From: Pelargonium nanum
Taxonomy: Eukaryota > Streptophyta > Magnoliopsida > Geraniales > Geraniaceae
Length of the DNA stretch: 22,287 nt
NCBI GenBank assembly: GCA_036897485.1
Contig: JAYMTF010001603.1
Location: 1 to 22,287, forward strand
Direction of reading: 5' to 3'
Below the pieces are notes generated by a model. The model saw nothing but the letters and a program-made list of their open reading frames with translations. It was not told the DNA's origin and ran no database searches. This document shows, piece after piece, positions 19,237-22,287 of this stretch (position 1 is its first letter; every line of letters starts with the position of its first letter). A program made the translations under genes and the position numbers.

Positions 19237-21932
19237 TCACTTGCCCGGCATGAATGACATGGCTCGTCTGAAGTCCAAGGATTTAAGAGTAGAGTCCGTG
19301 AACGGCTTTCCATTAGGTAACCACAAGGGATTTTGTTGAGGTAGCAACACCTGTGGTTGTGGCTGGCTACTCTTCATACCTTCACCAGATTGTGTCGACG
19401 AGGCTTCATTCTTTTTCTTCACAAATTCAAAGAACTCGGCCACTTGGCGTGCATACCTACACCAAAGTACAATAACAAAGCGTGTAAGCCAATTTCTCCT
19501 CCGAAGTTTTAAATTATTAAAACCAATGAAATTGTCTGTGTGTGCCAATGAGATTTGAGTAATGGAAAGTTCTCTTACTCTCTCTTAGCTTCAATATCTT
19601 TACTGAAGTCAATGTTTGGTTCACAATCAAGAACCAAAGCAGGAACCTGCTCATAATAAAATAATGTAAGCCAACATTGTACAAGAATATCACATGCAGA
19701 TCAATGAAGAGTGGAATTTGGCAGTACCTTTTGGATACTTGAATGCATATGATTACCCTCCAAATAGAATACACGATCCCTTATGTCAGGATGCACAGTC
19801 TTGTCCATATGTAGGGGCTTACTAACAGACAACACCTCACGATTACCACTCTCGAATGGAAAAAGCCAGCTCTCGTGCTTTTCATGCAAGTCACGCAGAT
19901 ACTCGAGGCTGACTCCACCCTCTTCAGTTCTTCTACGTAATTTCATTCGCTTATGGCAAGTATCAGGACTTGCTCTAAGGTAGATGAAGGCATCGGGAAT
20001 GAGCCCAGGTAAGCATGAAACAACAGGATCAAACCATGAATCGTAAATGCTGATCTCCATCTCATTCATCCAATTTGCCTCATGAACAGCTCGTACAAAA
20101 ACCTTGAAGAAAAAATTAAATGCATCAGTCCTGAACCAAAAGTGGTCTCTCTAGCATGAATGGGGATCAACCCAAGGCAAAAAGAAACAATTCTAACAAT
20201 TTTGGTCATTTTTATACATGAAGTGCATTTACTAGTTCCAAAATCCTTCAAGAAGTCCCCCAAATTGTTCCCCTTTTGATATGAAAAGCCACTAGCTAAT
20301 AAGAATACATGGATTGGCTGTTCTATCTTTACATGGATTGCAATTTCTTAGTATAGGCTAGATATCATCAAATGAAATTTATTGGTCTCTTCTCTTCTTT
20401 TTCTTTTTCCAAAAAATATAAACACAAACAGAAGATTGGGCTCAATTAAGAATACTTGACAAAAAAAACACAAAAAAAAATACATGTATTGCTTACCATC
20501 CTGTCACTAAAGACACTCCTTTCCATCAACCTTAGAGGCTTAAGTCCACTGGATGACTCCCTCTCCTGCATAACTCGCGTAACAAAGACATAATTCTGGA
20601 AGGTATATGCATACCTCTGTGGCTCAGCATAAAAAGCATCCAATATATTAAAATGATCAGGCCCAACATCTTGCCACTTGTCAATCGGCTCTGGAACAAC
20701 CTCGACAAGGTCCTGTAGCTCAAGCGTCTCATTGGCTATCCTCTGAAGGAATGTTGTCTTCCCAACACTAATGTTCCCCTCAACGCAGAAAGTGAGTCTT
20801 TTTTTAGGGGCTGGCTTCGCTTCAGAGCTTGAATCCTTTAACTCGTCATCTACACTCTCTTTGATGAACGTGGTAATACTCTCAGCATGGTGCTTATGAA
20901 GAATTCCAACCGAACTCTGCAGAAATTCGACCATTTTCTCACTGGATGCTCCATAAAACTGCACAGGACCAACAAGAGATTATAACAATATGCTAATCTC
21001 ATAAAAATGGTATCCTAATATCCAATTCAAATTAGGTACCATTTAGATCCATTCATTTTCATGAACAACAAATTCTAATACAAACATGGGCAATGAGAAT
21101 CCCATTCCCATTCTTGAACAAAAATTTCAATCCAAATGCGGTGAGGAATGAATTTCTCAAATTTATAAGTTAATCAAATTAGGCCAGCCTCACACTATAT
21201 TAGATTACAACATGTTAGAGACCCTACTTGAACAAAATTTAAATCATCACTTCAAATGAACCAATAATTATTAAGGTGTGAACAAAATAATCATTTGAAC
21301 ACACACAAAAATGAATATAATGCCACCAAAAGCTCAAACCTACATACAAACTATATTAAATATTGCAGAAATATGTACATACACAAAGAGAAAAAAATAA
21401 TACAGAAAATACAAACCTTATCTCTGTACAGTTGCTTGAGGTCAGCAACACCTTCAATCCCCTTATCAACCAGCTTCCTGGAGTTCCTAGGCCCAACTCC
21501 TGGAATCGTCAGCAAATCAGGATTTCCAAGCAGAGGACCATCGCCAGACGAGGACCTCTGGCGCCTATTCAGCCTCAGGGGCTTCTCGGAGACACTGTCT
21601 CCGGTCCCCAAACCCTCGGTGGCAGCGGCGGCGGCGGCGACCATGGAGCCATCGTAACCCCCGGTGGTGTGGAGCCACGCCGAGCGGCCGACCTTGAAGA
21701 GAACCCAGGGTCTGTACGGAGCTCTGTTCTCGAGCGAGCAGCGGCAGAGTCCGGAGTAGGGTCTCGGCGAGGAAATGGGAGTGTTGAGGAGGGAGGGGAG
21801 GGGAGCGTGGAGGGGCATGGGAAATGGGAGAAACCCTAGAGAGAGAAAGTTGTGGGAGGTGAGAGTGAGGATAGGGCTAGCGGCGGAGGAGGAGGAGGAA
21901 GTGGAAGTGGTGAGGCGGAGCAGCTTCTGCAT
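19237..21932 (-). CDS. Deoxynucleoside kinase with N-terminal HhH segment
   Basis: Five coding exons in transcript order: 21932-21417, 20958-20497, 20102-19728, 19646-19579, 19456-19237 (546 aa). The product matches the single plant deoxynucleoside kinase type (Arabidopsis dNK), which phosphorylates deoxynucleosides for dNTP salvage. Residues 1-60 are Ser/Pro-rich with few acids, a likely plastid or mitochondrial presequence. Residues 137-170 hold a helix-hairpin-helix (LLTIPGVGPRNSRKLVDKGI). The kinase begins near 225: P-loop GNISVGKT (233-240), EPIDKWQ, YAYTFQNYVF, the ERS motif in MERSVFSDR (318-325), and an Arg-rich LID region with RRRTEEGG (382-389). The C-terminus contains YARQVAEFFEF and a low-complexity Gln/Pro tail. 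The ATG at 21932 is taken because the frame upstream has no ATG before the leader. Exon 1 is GC-rich and encodes an Ala run (residues 99-104). Confidence 0.93.
20959..21416 (-). other. Kinase intron 1 with transposon-like debris
   Basis: This 458-nt AT-rich intron has a stretch at about 21090-21170 containing tcccattcccattcttgaac and tcaatccaaatgcggtgagg. Such attccca repeats followed by a ccaaacgcggc-like end are common in dispersed plant elements. No clear inverted terminal repeats or target duplication were found. Confidence 0.4.
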
Positions 21933-21954
21933 CACTCCTGCTGCTGCTAAGCAT
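21877..21954 (-). CDS. Overlapping upstream ORF at the kinase start
   Basis: An ATG at 21954 lies 22 nt before the kinase ATG, in another frame, and runs 25 codons past it to a stop at 21877-21879 (starts MLSSSRSDAEAA). It has a purine at -3 (gaaATGc), as does the main start (gtgATGc). It would be in the mRNA if transcription starts upstream of 21954, and then would compete with kinase translation. The peptide itself shows no family. Whether it is real depends on the transcription start. Confidence 0.35.
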   Translation of the reverse strand: MLSSSRSDAEAAPPHHFHFLLLLRR

Positions 21955-22003
21955 TTCAGTGGGTGACAGGGCTGAAGGTTTTGTTGGTGGTGCCAAAACC
22001 AAT

Positions 22004-22039
22004 AAGAAGAAGAAGAAGAAGAAGAAGATGAAGAAGAAA
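22004..22039 (-). repeat. (GAA)n / (CTT)n microsatellite in kinase leader
   Basis: About eleven GAA-type units on the + strand, with one gat interruption, read as CTT repeats in the kinase transcript direction, 70-110 nt upstream of its ATG. CTT-rich leaders are common in plant genes, and the tract length is likely to vary between individuals. Confidence 0.8.
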
Positions 22040-22220
22040 GGGTTTTGGGGTGCTTGGGGTTGTGGATGTCTTCTCCTCTTCTTCCTGTTTACTAGGGTTT
22101 TGAATTGGGAATGGAATGGATAGTAACAACTGTGAATTGGAGGTTTGTGCGCCTTTGTACATACAGCTACAATACATACTACAAAAGGTAATGATATATG
22201 GATTTTTTTAGGTATTAACT
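22040..22220 (-). promoter_or_regulatory. Probable promoter of the kinase gene
   Basis: This lies upstream of the CTT-rich leader on the - strand. It contains agggtttt-type (telo-box-like) sequence at about 22093-22101, read on the + strand. No clear TATA box in the right place was recognised. The assignment rests mainly on position. Confidence 0.35.
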
Positions 22221-22224
22221 CTGT

Positions 22225-22287
22225 AGAGCTCCCTGAACTATCCATTTTATTCCGCCACGGTCCCTGAACTTTGGTTTGTTCTGGGGC
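22225..22287. repeat. Dispersed plant repeat, cut by the window end
   Basis: gagctccctgaactat and ggtccctgaactttgg occur 30 bp apart here. Such tccctgaacta-type units are frequent in plant repeats, and the pattern resembles the ctccctggacta stretch at 1756-1800. The element continues outside the window and cannot be classified. Confidence 0.45.

Noticed and set aside
21351..21966. Long + strand ORFs of up to 158 aa opposite kinase exon 1
   Set aside because: They mirror the GC-rich, Ala/Ser-rich sense exon; the sense frame has the conserved HhH and joins in phase to the kinase.
21956..22245. - strand frames of 73 and 122 aa upstream of the kinase
   Set aside because: They are driven by the CTT repeat (Leu/Phe runs) and are out of frame with the conserved kinase start; only the short overlapping uORF within one of them is kept as a possible regulatory frame.
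1..22287. CRISPR arrays, bacterial operons, tRNA or rRNA genes
   Set aside because: None seen. Gene structure is plant nuclear with spliceosomal introns, and no cloverleaf or rRNA-like conserved blocks were recognised by eye.

Overview
This is nuclear DNA from a flowering plant, most likely a eudicot. The evidence is AT-rich spacers, coding regions split by many GT-AG introns, and four genes whose spliced products match well-known plant families. The LINE remnants look like rosid LINEs, perhaps Rosales, but that is a weak impression. Exon joins were made by eye from reading frame, splice sites and family knowledge. All four coding models stay open and divide exactly by three.

Layout. Positions 1-3000 are a transposon graveyard: the right end of a palindromic hAT-like element (1-300), a 5'-truncated LINE with a perfect 12-bp target duplication (491-1408), the short inverted-repeat element it landed in (1412-1653), and an internally deleted LINE (about 2196-2950). 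A methylesterase of the MES11 group follows on the + strand (3839-6971, 5 coding exons, 345 aa). Tail to tail with it lies UPF3, a nonsense-mediated decay factor, on the - strand (8572-14552, 12 coding exons, 524 aa). UPF3 faces head to head an AIG1/IAN-type GTPase on the + strand (15518-18126, 5 coding exons, 348 aa, C-terminal CaaX box) across a compact shared promoter with site II elements. The last gene, on the - strand (19237-21932, 5 coding exons, 546 aa), is a plant deoxynucleoside kinase with an N-terminal helix-hairpin-helix segment and a likely organelle-targeting leader.

The four genes do not form a pathway; this is ordinary plant gene order. I found no convincing new multi-gene system. 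The points most worth a second look are a Ser/Thr-to-Asn change at the key P-loop position of the AIG1-like GTPase, a strong splice donor 14 nt after the UPF3 stop codon (a likely 3'-UTR intron in an NMD factor's own mRNA), alternative in-frame donors in UPF3 exon 8, an overlapping upstream ORF at the kinase start, the nested LINE insertion with exact duplication, and an internally deleted LINE that may belong to a non-autonomous family.
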